This document shows, piece after piece, positions 47,310 to 56,518 of a stretch of DNA of 64,000 nt (position 1 is the first letter of the stretch; each line of letters starts with the position of its first letter). The notes beneath the pieces were generated by a model. The model searched no databases and had not been told where the DNA came from. It saw only the letters and a program-made list of their open reading frames with translations. Source of the stretch: Dastarcus helophoroides (Eukaryota > Arthropoda > Insecta > Coleoptera > Bothrideridae). The position numbers and the translations under genes are program-made. The stretch covers positions 35,992,931 to 36,056,930 of the forward strand of contig CM053326.1 of NCBI GenBank assembly GCA_028583605.1. The letters run 5' to 3'.

Positions 47310-48190
47310 TTTGGTGCAACGGACTGGTCCTTGGTTATCTTCAAAAATTAAAATACAAATCCTGTCTCTCTGATGATTGCTTGGCTATCGAAACGGGTTA
47401 GAGTAACCTTTGTTGTGTTTTATAATCTTTCTTGGTTTCAGGAGACAAGATTTGTATTTCAATTTTTGTGTGATTTCGAAATATCGACTAAAAAAAAAAA
47501 AAATTCGTAATTGGGTTCAAAAAGTTAAAATTTGAAGAATAAATCTAATATTCTAGTCTTGTCTCTCTGATGATAGCTTGGCTATCGAAACGCGTTAGAG
47601 TAACCTTTGTTGTGTTTTGTAATCTTTCTTGGTTTCAGGAGACAAGATTTGTATTTCAATTTTTGTGTGATTTCGAAATATTGACTAAAAAAATATTCGT
47701 AATTGGGTTCGAAAAGTTAAAATTTGAAGAATAAATCTAATATTCTAGTTTATGACCGAAAATTCTAGGTAGAGTAAAACAATTTCCTATAAAATTCAAA
47801 TTTTAAGAATTTGTTGTATGTATGAACTCACAATTTTTCTTTCTTTAAAACATCGACTTAAAACACTAACTCTACTTTTTTCTTTTAATCTGGTTTGTCA
47901 ATGTTGGCCTTGAAATACAGAACTTGTCCCCTGAAACCAAGAAAGATTAAAAAACATAAAAAAGGTTGCTCTAACGCCTTTCGACAAACTGTCATCTTCA
48001 GAGAAACAAGATTTGTATTTCAATTTTTGAAGATAACCAAGGACCAGTCCGTTTCTCTCTGAAGATGACAGATTGGCTGTCGAAACGCCTTAGAGCAACC
48101 TTTGTTGTGTTTTTTAATCTTTCTTGGTTTCAGGGGACAAGTTCTGTATTTCAGTTTTTGAAGTTAACCAAGGACCAGTCCGTTGCACCA
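47310..48190. repeat. Cluster of hammerhead-like repeat units (copies b, c, d1, d2)
   Basis: Four units lie here. Copies b and c (plus strand, cores 47366-47403 and 47563-47600) belong to a tandem duplication with a 197-bp period (about 47361-47756). Copies d1 (minus, 47969-48004) and d2 (plus, 48055-48095) are head to head. Shared marks are TTGAAATACA.A.CTTGTC, AATCTTTCTTGGTTTCAGG and AAGGACCAGTCCGTTGCACC. Core of d2: CUCU, CUGAAGA, U, GACAG, loop, CUGUC, GAAA, CGCCUU, AGAG. Relative to GAUAG/CUAUC in other copies both strands of helix II have changed together. Confidence 0.65.
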
Positions 48191-48777
48191 AAAATATTGA
48201 CCTTATTCCCAAAGAATTTATTTTGTCTCAAAATGTTTCCCTTTCTTCGACAGAATAATCTTCGTCATAAATATTCAATATTTTTTAAAAACTTTGATTT
48301 TTTTCTGAAATCTTACCACTTACATTTTTAAGTTACACTTCTTTTTAAAATTTCAACTGCAAAATCGAAAAAATTTTGAATTAAGCTTTGAATTCGTTTT
48401 GTAAATAAGTTTTTATCAAAATTTCTAGTTTAAGCTTAAATTTTGCAAACTGAGATTTTGATAAATGTGAATACTTTTTTGTATGTTCGACTGTTGCACT
48501 AAAATTTAATTTAAAATAATTTTTGTTTAACTTATACGTCAACATTTTGGCTTTCAAACCATGATACAACTTTTTTAGAAATTTCGAATTTAATCTCGAA
48601 ATTCTGACTGATCTTTACTTCAATTTACACAATGAGGTAGGGTTACCTTGATTTTAATCAAGTTAACAAGAAGACTGATGGTACTTTTGATTTTGTAATC
48701 TTAAAATAATAGTAATAATGATAATAAATAAATAAATGATGACGATAAATAAATGATTTTTAAATGCATTTTAACCT
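48191..48777. other. Gene-free interval
   Basis: AT-rich, with an ATAATAATGATAATAAATAA run near 48710-48740. No gene recognised. Confidence 0.5.
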
Positions 48778-49163
48778 ACAGAATATACTTCTTCCAGGAT
48801 TGGACTCTGTCAAAGAACTATTAAAAGTGTTCGACGTTTCGCCCATTATCGTATCAGGAACAAAGAAATAAAATACAATCAAATATACAAAAAATGAAAA
48901 ATAAAAAAATTGGGTTAATTTCAAAACATCAGAGCGCGGTAACTCAGTACGTCCACCATACCAGAGGCGAAACTCTTCTGAATTGAAAATTTGGTACTAA
49001 GGCTAAGAAAGTTTAGACAGAAGAGCACGGTAACTCAGTATGTCCACCATACCAGAGGCGAAACTCTTCTAAACTTCAAACACTTTTAGTAGTTCTTTGA
49101 CTCGGTCCAATCCCGGAAGAAGTATATCCTGTTCTGACTCTGGCCGTGGAAGCCTTGGTTATC
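48778..49163. mobile_element. Small foldback element, copy 2, with 12-bp target duplication
   Basis: GCATTTTAACCT flanks the insert (48766-48777 and 49164-49175). The arms match copy 1: AGAATATACTTCTTCC..GGATTGGACTCTGTCAAAGAA on the left, inverted as GTTCTTTGACTCGG..GGAAGAAGTATATCCTG on the right, with extra AAAAGTGTT pairing. The same unique tail (CTGACTCTGGCCGTGGAAG..GTTATC) follows the right arm. The 230-bp centre, missing from copy 1, holds a motif repeated twice (48931-48981 and 49020-49071). Confidence 0.75.
48931..49071. repeat. Two copies of a ~50-bp hairpin-forming motif, 92 bp apart
   Basis: Both copies read AGAGC(G/A)CGGTAACTCAGTA, (C/T)GTCCACCATACCAGAGGCG, AAACTCTTCT. In the second copy AGAAGAG pairs with CTCTTCT, CTC with GAG, and GTATG with CATAC around a TCCAC loop. 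In the first copy the outer pairing is AGAG/CTCT and the inner stem has one mismatch. I do not recognise the family. Confidence 0.55.
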
Positions 49164-49379
49164 GCATTTTAACCTAAAGTAGAATACTAATTTAAAGTAG
49201 TATGGCTTCAAATCTGGAAAAATCCCATTTACTCTTTTTTTCTTGACCATTTATCCCATTTAAAAAAAGCACAATATGCCTCGCTTTTTAATATTATGCT
49301 TTATTTAACAAAACAATTATACTCGATTTGTACAATTCTAGTGATTGTTTTGTTTAAGCTGAGTTTTTCTTTTTAGAAC

Positions 49380-49488
49380 ATGAGAAATCGAAACAAACGT
49401 TGGATCACCTTCCTCTGGACTTTGCTATCATCGTCCTTTGTCATCTGTTATGCAGTGAAAGAAGAAAACTCTTCAAGCGAATTCGGAG
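49380..49488 (+). CDS. Secreted protein of unknown function, coding exon 1 (signal peptide)
   Basis: ATG at 49380 follows CTTTTTAG (AG at 49375-49376), a splice-acceptor form, so at least one non-coding exon probably lies upstream. The exon encodes MRNRNKRWITFLWTLLSSS then FVICYAVKEENSSSEFG: a basic start, a hydrophobic core and a small-residue cleavage zone around CYA (residues 23-25), the layout of a signal peptide. It ends in GGAG followed by the donor GTAAGT (49489), in phase 1. It joins to 53052, giving one 1890-nt reading frame (629 residues). I do not recognise the family. Confidence 0.75.
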
Positions 49489-50040
49489 GTAAGTTTAAAA
49501 ACCGATAAGCTAAAATAAAAAAAAAATGTGTAAGTCAAAAACCGAAATTGTGTCAATTAATTTTGTTCATTGCAACTATTGCTAATAGAGTTTTTGAATG
49601 ATGAGATTTAGTAATTTTTATGCAGGAAATTTATTGATACTACTCTTTTGATACGAAACAAATTTTAACTAATTTTTACATTTTAGAATTTATGTTGGAA
49701 AACTACACGAATTATTCGAATATATGGTTGAAAACTGTCGACAAATTTACGAATAAATGTTAATTCTGAGGTACGTTTAAGATGATATTAAAAAAATCTG
49801 TCGAACCTCAGTTTACGACATGTGATAGGTTAGACTCTTTACCCACATAACATTGGATATGGATATATTATGGATACACATTTAATATTTTTCAACAAAT
49901 GAATATTAATTGCATATCCACAGTATATTTATGTCCATGGTTTGCTATAAGGGTACAATGTATATAAAAACCAAAAACTAAATAATAGATCATCAAACAA
50001 ATGATTTATAAACTTAAATGATTTATTTAAGCAAAACTAT

Positions 50041-50404
50041 TGTTGCGCGTTATCGATTCGAATTATTATTAACACTTGATGAATTTTACCCACCTTATTT
50101 CCAAACTAAACTCGGAACACTACAACTAAATAATTAACTCATTGAATTTTAACTACTACCTCACTAACTGCATTGACTTTTGACTGACTGACTGACTGAT
50201 TGACTAACTCGAGGGAAAGGCGACCGCCTTATATAGTTCTCGCTTTCGGGTTCTAGAAAAATCCAGCAGATAAGGCTTATCGTTTGCCGAAGTTTCTGGA
50301 ACGCTTATCTGCTGTTTGCTTCATTATCACGGCCGCTTTCCCGTTTCAGATCTTTCTAGAAAATTTTCTTACATACTAAACTCTATAATTTACATTTCGT
50401 TACA
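50041..50404. mobile_element. Solo LTR, copy 2, in the intron, with 4-bp target duplication
   Basis: This 364-bp copy starts TGTTGCGCGT and ends CATTTCGTTACA, with CTAT on both sides (50037-50040 and 50405-50408). It aligns throughout with 46094-46447, including AAACTCGGAACACTACAACT, GAGGGAAAGGCGAC and CCTTATATAGTTCT. A GACT microrepeat (ACTGACTGACTGACTGATTG) lies inside. Confidence 0.82.
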
Positions 50405-50408
50405 CTAT

Positions 50409-51376
50409 AAAAGCAGAAGTCTGAAGAGAATCATTGCAATAGTTGATTTCGAAAAATATGAATAAATGAAAAATATGAAATGAAGAAATATTTCTACAAA
50501 CAAATTATCATAGAAAAACGAAAATATAGCAGTCAAATACATATTCATTTTTTAATTCAAAAATTACTGGTTTATCGATCGGCTACACTATGGTCACCTG
50601 AGGCAATATTTTATTGTACTCGTAATTCGGTTAGTCGTTTGTGTTTCTAACTTTTAGTGTTCCCTGTCTTAAGAAGAAAACACGGAACCCTTTTAATCTT
50701 ACCCTCGTATAGGTCACAAAGAGGTTTTCTTCGAAAACTATTTAACGTAAAAATTTGAAATTTTGCCAGCAAATATCGCCAGCCAACGATTAGAAAAATG
50801 AAATATTTTATAATAAAGTGAGAGGTTAATTTGGTTTCCGAAAAATCAAGTTTTAGTTAATATATCGTGTGAGATATCAATTAAAAGAGCCACTTCTAAG
50901 GATCCTAAAATATATTTTTTTTAATTTTCGGCCCAGTCTTAAAAATACACCTCAGTGTCAGAAATGACCCTTCTTACCTGTTCTCGTAAGTTTATAAAAG
51001 TAATATTTGTATTTTAATAGATTTAGTAGATATTGAACCATAGACTATTGGAAAACTGCAGATTTTGTCAATGTCGTAATAGTTGTTGAGAAAAAAAAAT
51101 TATGGAAAAACAGGTGCTTCCAAGGCTTGTTGACCCATATGGTAATAATTTTTTTCAAATAAAAAACTTGATTTTGCTGAAGGATATAATGCAGATCAAA
51201 TTTTTCTCTTACATTATTTTATTTAGAAGAATATTTTCGGAGCTAGCGCTAGTTCCCGCAATGCAGTAATTACGGTTGGAATCGAACATTTTAGCGCGAT
51301 CCGAGGCGATCTCACAAACTGTGTTACGATGCGTTTACACTAGACACTTTATTCCGTACATTTCTCTCTAGCATAA
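50409..51376. other. Intron DNA without recognised features
   Basis: This is part of the 3.6-kb intron between the two coding exons. No coding or terminal-repeat signal was found. At about 51330-51360 GCGTTTACACTAGACACTTT repeats part of the following MITE arm. Confidence 0.5.
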
Positions 51377-51400
51377 AATTAGCAATAAGTAGATGGTTAA

Positions 51401-51586
51401 GGGTGCGTTTACACTAGATACTTTATTGCGTATATTTTTCTCTTTGAGATAAGCGTCAACCATTCTGCGAGACGCTATCCGAGACTCTCAGCCGTATAAA
51501 TAAGTCTCGGATAGCTTCCCTTAGGATAGTTGACGCTTACCTCAAAGAGAAATGTACGCCATAAAGTATCTAGTGTAAATGCACCC
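51401..51586. mobile_element. piggyBac-like MITE, 186 bp, TTAA-flanked
   Basis: Almost the whole unit is one inverted repeat: GGGTGCGTTTACACTAGATA..CTTTATTGCGTA..CTCTTTGAG, then GATAAGCGTCAAC and CTATCCGAGACT, mirrored on the right around a CAGCCGTATAAATA loop. TTAA lies at 51397-51400 and 51587-51590. TTAA targets with GGG/CCC ends suit the piggyBac group. The mirror symmetry continues outward (TAGCAATAAGTAGATG and its complement) to about 51378-51608, so an older inverted duplication may surround it. Confidence 0.7.
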
Positions 51587-51608
51587 TTAATCATCTACTT
51601 ATTGCTAA

Positions 51609-53051
51609 TTGCAAATAAATGCTTTTTATCTGAGACATTATCAACTTAGTTATCAGTTCATAAATATTTGGATTGATTGTAGAAAAAAGTGTGTATATCT
51701 GAGAATAGATTATTTTTTTATTTTTTAATAATAACACAAGAAAATTTAGTTAAATTTTCAAATTCATACATAAGTAAAAATGATTTAATTTGGTCTATTC
51801 ACTATTCACTGTAGTAATTGGTACGGAAACCTAATTGTGCGAGCCCGACTCGCTGTTGGCTGAATTATTTTTTTATATTTATACTTTGCGCACCCAACAT
51901 GGTAAGTGGTACAATGTTTTATCATGCCAATAAACCAATAGTATAATTCAGCTGAAGACATCTTTCACCTAAGACGACCAAGTATTGCTTGAAAACCGCT
52001 AGATCTTAATTTGTCTTAATTCGTCGAGTTCGATGAAAAACACGAAGAAGTGTATAAGTAATTTAAAATGCCACATCTACAATAAAATAAAGCGATTAGT
52101 AAACAATGGTATATGGAGTTAAAGTGCCGATAATTGCACCTTTTTAGACATTCAAATAATTCAGTGAACAATGCAGACATCAACTAGTAAGAAGCATTAA
52201 GTATTTCGTAGTAATACAGAAATGACACACTGACCTAAACTTGGCGTCTACTTCATAATTAATATAACTAACACCAGTTGACTGTAGTCCAGACCACTTT
52301 TTATTTTAACTTCACTTTTTAATAAACCACAGAGGCTCGTTTTTCAATTAATTCATAACGCAAAGAGAATCTTGTGTTACATCTGACTATTTATTGACTG
52401 ACATCTGAGAAACATGTATCAATTTGGCGCAGCATGCGCTTAATTGGTAGATATTTTAATAACAGTATTACTTATTCTTATTTTAAAATATGTATATATG
52501 ATATATTATATCCATACATGATCTAATATATGTATTTATCTTATCGTATTCTTCTAACTTGGCAGTCATCGCAAAATAATAATAATAATAGATATATGTT
52601 TGCCTATGAAGGATTGTTATTATTACTGTGCAGTGAATTTCTTGATTCTTCCCCTCAAAAACTTAAACCTCAGGAAATATAGAGGTAAAATTGTGGACCA
52701 AAGCAATTTTTAAATTAACAATACTTACATGTTCATGAAAATTGCAACGATATTGTGTATGATGTAATCAAGTTTACAAAATACTCTAGTAGTAACGAAA
52801 ACTTTCAGGACTAATAAAGTTAAGTTTACGAAGAGCTAAGTATCTGCTTAGCTCCTACAAAATCCCAAATTATTACTTTTTTATTCTACTAGCATATAGT
52901 TTGAATGTAATTGTATTTTACCTAGTTTGTCCAAATAAGTTAAATCCTAGCAAATAAAATTGAATCGGGCATATTAAAACCATCATCATTTATTTTAGTT
53001 AAGAATAAGGTCTATTGTTTATCCTTGTAAAATATCTGAATTGTCTTACAG
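51609..53051. other. Remaining intron DNA, ending in the acceptor of coding exon 2
   Basis: AT-rich, with AATAATAATAATA near 52577. The intron ends TTGTCTTACAG at 53051, directly before coding exon 2. No genes recognised. Confidence 0.6.
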
Positions 53052-54832
53052 GTAATTCGACATCAAGACTGGTTCGAGGAATTTTCGCTCCCCGAATGGA
53101 TTACGAACAGTGGAAACCCCTGGGTCGCGGTGACCCTTTAAAAAACGATCCCACATACGATTATGTGCCTCCAGTACTCGACAGAGTTCATTATTGGATA
53201 GATCCGGCTTTGCGAAAGCCTGACCCTCCTGTGCCGGGAGAAAATCAAAAGACTGAAATCCTCTTATTAGGAATAGCTTCTAAAAAGCCTAGTACTGGAA
53301 TTTCCGTGGCTGATTCCAGAAAAGATGTTTATGATCCATTCTTAAAATTTGTTGATGCTCCAAAATTTAATAGTCAGCATAGATATAGCAGCGAGTACTA
53401 TCCTTCATTTTATGCTACTAAGAATAAGTTGTCAGAAAGAGGATCATTTACAAAAGGAGATGAGCAGAGGGTGCCATATACAGTTTTAATGCCTCCTCCA
53501 TTAGTTACAAAGCTTCCATTAGATAATATTAATTATAACAGTTATGTCACGCCACAGAAAATCACTAGCAGCCTTATACAAGCAACTTTATCTCCAACTT
53601 CCACAATAAGACCATTGGCAGAAACATCAGACGATTCAGACATAACAGTACAAGAAGCGAATTTGGTTTATCATGCCAGTAGTCCAAGTAGTGAATATGA
53701 ATGGAAAAATAATAATCCTGTTCGTATTTCCACAACACAAAATCAAATTACTTGGAGTACTCCATACAGTTATACACCCTCTCCATTTACAACGACAAGA
53801 AAATCTTTGCCGTTCAAAGAAAATGTTGTTTTCCAAAAGTATCCCCGTCCTCCTGAAATACATCATTCAGTTAAATTTTCACCCAAACCGGTAACCTTAT
53901 CCAACAATTTCTTAGTGGGTGCAGGTAGTGACCACCAGATCAATTACGTTACTCCTCCTAGTTTTCCTAAAAAGGAGATGCTTATTAAGGGCCACGTTTC
54001 CGATGATAATCTAGATATCTCAAACACTTATGTTAAAATAGGAAAAACCGAAGCCCAAATCCATTCATCAGATATTTTGTTACCACAAAAACTTAAACCT
54101 TCAGAGATTATTCCAATTTTACCACCGAATATTCGTTTCCCTATTATCAAGCAAAATTCTCCATTGACCATGCAAACATTGCAAAGCATGCAAGCTATGC
54201 ATGCACCACCAGTTATAACAAGTCCAGTATTTGACAAAACCACAAATCCTGTCCTTTCTCTACTAAAAAAAGAAGCTAATGAAGCCAATTTCTCTACAAA
54301 AGCTACTGCCATTGAAACTACTACCCCAATAGCCCAGTCAACCTCAACCGAAACCGCAGGTACTTCAACAACATCCTTTCTGACAACAGACCCCCTTTTC
54401 AAACACTACAAACAACCAGTCGAACCATTAAAAGGCCCTCTTTACCTAATTATTCAAGGTCATTCCAAGGTGAAAACCTATGGCCCAAGTAAAACAATTC
54501 ATGGCATATCTGTACAAGAAACCAACGAAATTACCGACGATAAAGATGATAAGTATCGCGTAAAACATCTGCATAATTATCAAGCGGAAGATGAGAAACC
54601 GTTTAGAGAACCTCGCTCTGGCAATTTACAAACCTTAAAGCACGTTGTCCAAACTGGACTTGGTGCGATAGACGAGGGCGATCTTAACGCAGACATCCAA
54701 GTCGATATGAAGGAGGCTGAACTCGAGGCTGGTTATGAAGTTGCGGATTCGGAGGCGACCACTGAAAAATACCACAAAGGTATTGTCGAGGAAGCTAGAA
54801 AAATGTCAGGATTTGAAAAATCTAAAGAATAA
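53052..54832 (+). CDS. Secreted protein of unknown function, coding exon 2
   Basis: The reading frame is open upstream to 53015, but the acceptor CTTACAG at 53051 and a phase-1 donor at 49488 place the exon start at 53052, completing Gly-37 and continuing NSTSRLVRG. The N-terminal part (residues 44-95) is dense in Pro, Tyr and Trp: FAPRMDYEQWKPLGRGDPLK, YDYVPPVLDRVHYWIDPALR. The middle (about 100-440) is Pro/Ser/Thr-rich and low in structure, with a Thr/Ser run near residues 450-470 (TTPIAQSTSTETAGTSTTSF). Then comes KGPLYLIIQGHSKVKTYG, and an acidic, probably helical end (AELEAGYEVADSEATTEKYH). There are almost no Cys and no second membrane segment, so the mature protein is probably extracellular. 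The stop TAA is at 54830-54832. Codon pattern and length over 590 codons make it a real gene; function unknown. Confidence 0.85.
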
Positions 54833-54898
54833 TTATTGTGATTTCTATTGTAAATTGGTTTTTTACAATTTGTTAGGAAGTGAATTGGATGCTTTTTA

Positions 54899-54904
54899 AT
54901 TAAA
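54899..54904 (+). terminator. Possible poly(A) signal (ATTAAA) of the secreted-protein gene
   Basis: ATTAAA lies 67 bases after the stop codon and is followed by T-rich DNA. No AATAAA was found nearby, so this variant is the best candidate. Confidence 0.35.
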
Positions 54905-55504
54905 TTTATTTTGTTGGAATCGTCATTTCTCATGTTCATTGCTAGTCAAATTTTTGTTTTAAAAAAATTAGGGTTTTATGTTAAGACCAGGTTTAGTGTT
55001 TTATTATTTTGCATATTTAAGATTTTAATTTTAGGCCATATTTATTTTAGCTGTATCTTTATATAAGTTGGAAATATATTTTAAGTTACGCAGTGGTTTT
55101 TATTTCTCTATGATGACACCTGCAGGTTACATTCCATTTGACTGTAGCTTTTTTAATAAGGTATTTGGCAAACAAAGGTGGAAAAAGCCAAGAAAGAGGT
55201 AAATGCTACCAGTGAGAAGTGAGAGATTATCGAAGTAACACAGAAGTAATATGGACAATTATTAATGTCTATACCTACAGCTGTATCCTAGGACACATTG
55301 ATTTATTTATTTGCGGACTTACTTGTGGACTTTACTGGTGTAAAAAACTAGCAACGAGTAGATAGACCTTTAATCAAAATTGTATTAGGACTAAAATCAC
55401 TGAGGATGAAATACAAAAATCGATACGAATGCGATGTGGTATATTGAATTATAAATCAATTTAATAAATTTCGCTGATGCAAAAAATTAGTAACAAATGT
55501 TTAT
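54905..55504. other. 3' flank of the secreted-protein gene
   Basis: AT-rich, no gene recognised. The phrase AACTAGCAACGAGTAGATAG near 55347 resembles the outer arm of the MITE at 51378-51608. Confidence 0.5.
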
Positions 55505-55758
55505 TAAAAAATTGAAATGCAAATCTTGTCCCTTAAAACCAAGAAAGATTAAAAAGCACAATAGAGGTTGCTCTAAGGTGCTTCGATAGCCAAGCTATCA
55601 TCTTCAGAGAGATACTACTCTGAATCTCTCTGAAGATGATAGCTTGGTTATCGAAACACGTTAGAGCAACCTCTATTGTGTTTTTTAACCTTTTTTGGTT
55701 TCAGGTGACAAGATTTGCATTTCAATTTTTGAAGATAATCAAGGAACCAATCCGTTCC
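55505..55758. repeat. Head-to-head pair of hammerhead-like units (copies e1, e2)
   Basis: The segment is a near-perfect palindrome around a CTACTCTGAA centre: TTGAAATGCAAATCTTGTC at the left and GACAAGATTTGCATTTCAA at the right. Core e1 (minus, 55611-55571) and core e2 (plus, 55626-55666) both carry CUCU, CUGAAGA, GAUAGC/G(C/U)UAUC, GAA(A/G) and AGAG. In e2 the stretch after the core (UAGAG CAAC CUCUA) forms a second hairpin enclosed by AAACAC/GUGUUU. Confidence 0.65.
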
Positions 55759-55939
55759 ACCAAAAAAAAAGTTTAATCAGTTGAAAAAATAACATTAAAT
55801 TGTTTTAACGTACGATGAAATTTTTCATTAATTTTATTCACAGCAAAAACATCATTAATAATAATGTTTATTAATTTTTGGTACGTATTGCTTCGATTTT
55901 CGAATCAGTGTTTCAGCTCAGAAGCTCAGAATTAGTATT

Positions 55940-56055
55940 AAATTGAATTCTGCTTTTATAAACTTTCTCCTGCTGTCCTGCTTAATATATCCCATAGGTT
56001 TTCTATGGAGTTCATAATTGGACCTTTGACTGGCCAGGTAGGGAGAGCTATTTTT
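55940..56055 (-). pseudogene. Tc1-like transposase fragment
   Basis: The minus strand encodes LPTWPVKGPIMNSIENLWDI then LSRTAGESL. This matches the pattern around the third catalytic residue of Tc1-type transposases (WP..SPD.NPIENLW..L), with changes in the SPD part. Only about 40 codons are recognisable and no terminal repeats were found. Confidence 0.5.
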
Positions 56056-56194
56056 TCAGTTTCAGATCAACTTATTGTTATTGGGCCCTTTTCTAAACTT
56101 TATCAATAGAAAATCTGAATATTTTGAAAACTTAAATTTTTGAATGAAAGAGTTGAAAGTTTCAACTAAAAACTAAGATAACTACTTTCGATTT

Positions 56195-56307
56195 TTTTGT
56201 AAGTTTAATCCACTCGCAAAGGGTAACCTCATTATGCTTTTAAAGCACTGCGAGTAGGCTGCGGAAACAAGGATAGATGGCGATGAATCGCCTTTTTGAA
56301 CAAGGTA
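56195..56307 (-). pseudogene. Family A non-LTR retrotransposon, 3' end fragment (copy A6)
   Basis: AAGTTTAATCCACTCGCAAA to a GAATCGCCTTTTTGAACAAG junction encodes, in reverse, the end FKKAIHRHLSLFPQPTRSAL. It is cut at 56307, where repeat X begins. Confidence 0.75.
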
Positions 56308-56518
56308 CACCTAGTGGAGTAAGTTAGCTTAAATTGAGCCCTTAATCTTTTAATAAAGTTTAAGAAAATAGAAAAAATTAAGGGGCTCAATTTAGGAGGC
56401 AGTTTACTTCGAGCTACCAAACCCTATATTGCACCTGCACATGCCCTTCACCCCCCCCCCACGTTTACTGCTACTGTTTAAGCTCCTTATAACATACACG
56501 TTTCTTTAAAAAATGTTC
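56308..56518. repeat. Repeat X, second copy
   Basis: Same order of marks as 24700-24944, including a run of C's (near 56452) and the TTTACTGCTACTGTTTAAGC end, and again followed directly by a minus-oriented family A 3' end. Confidence 0.8.

Noticed and set aside
49020..49071. Assignment of the duplicated hairpin motif to twister or HDV-like ribozymes
   Set aside because: The conserved bases of those classes are not found; left as unassigned.
53636..54402. Antisense and shifted frames over the secreted-protein gene (76, 73 and 124 codons)
   Set aside because: They are shadows of the 53052-54832 coding exon, which has the better codon pattern and signal-peptide exon.
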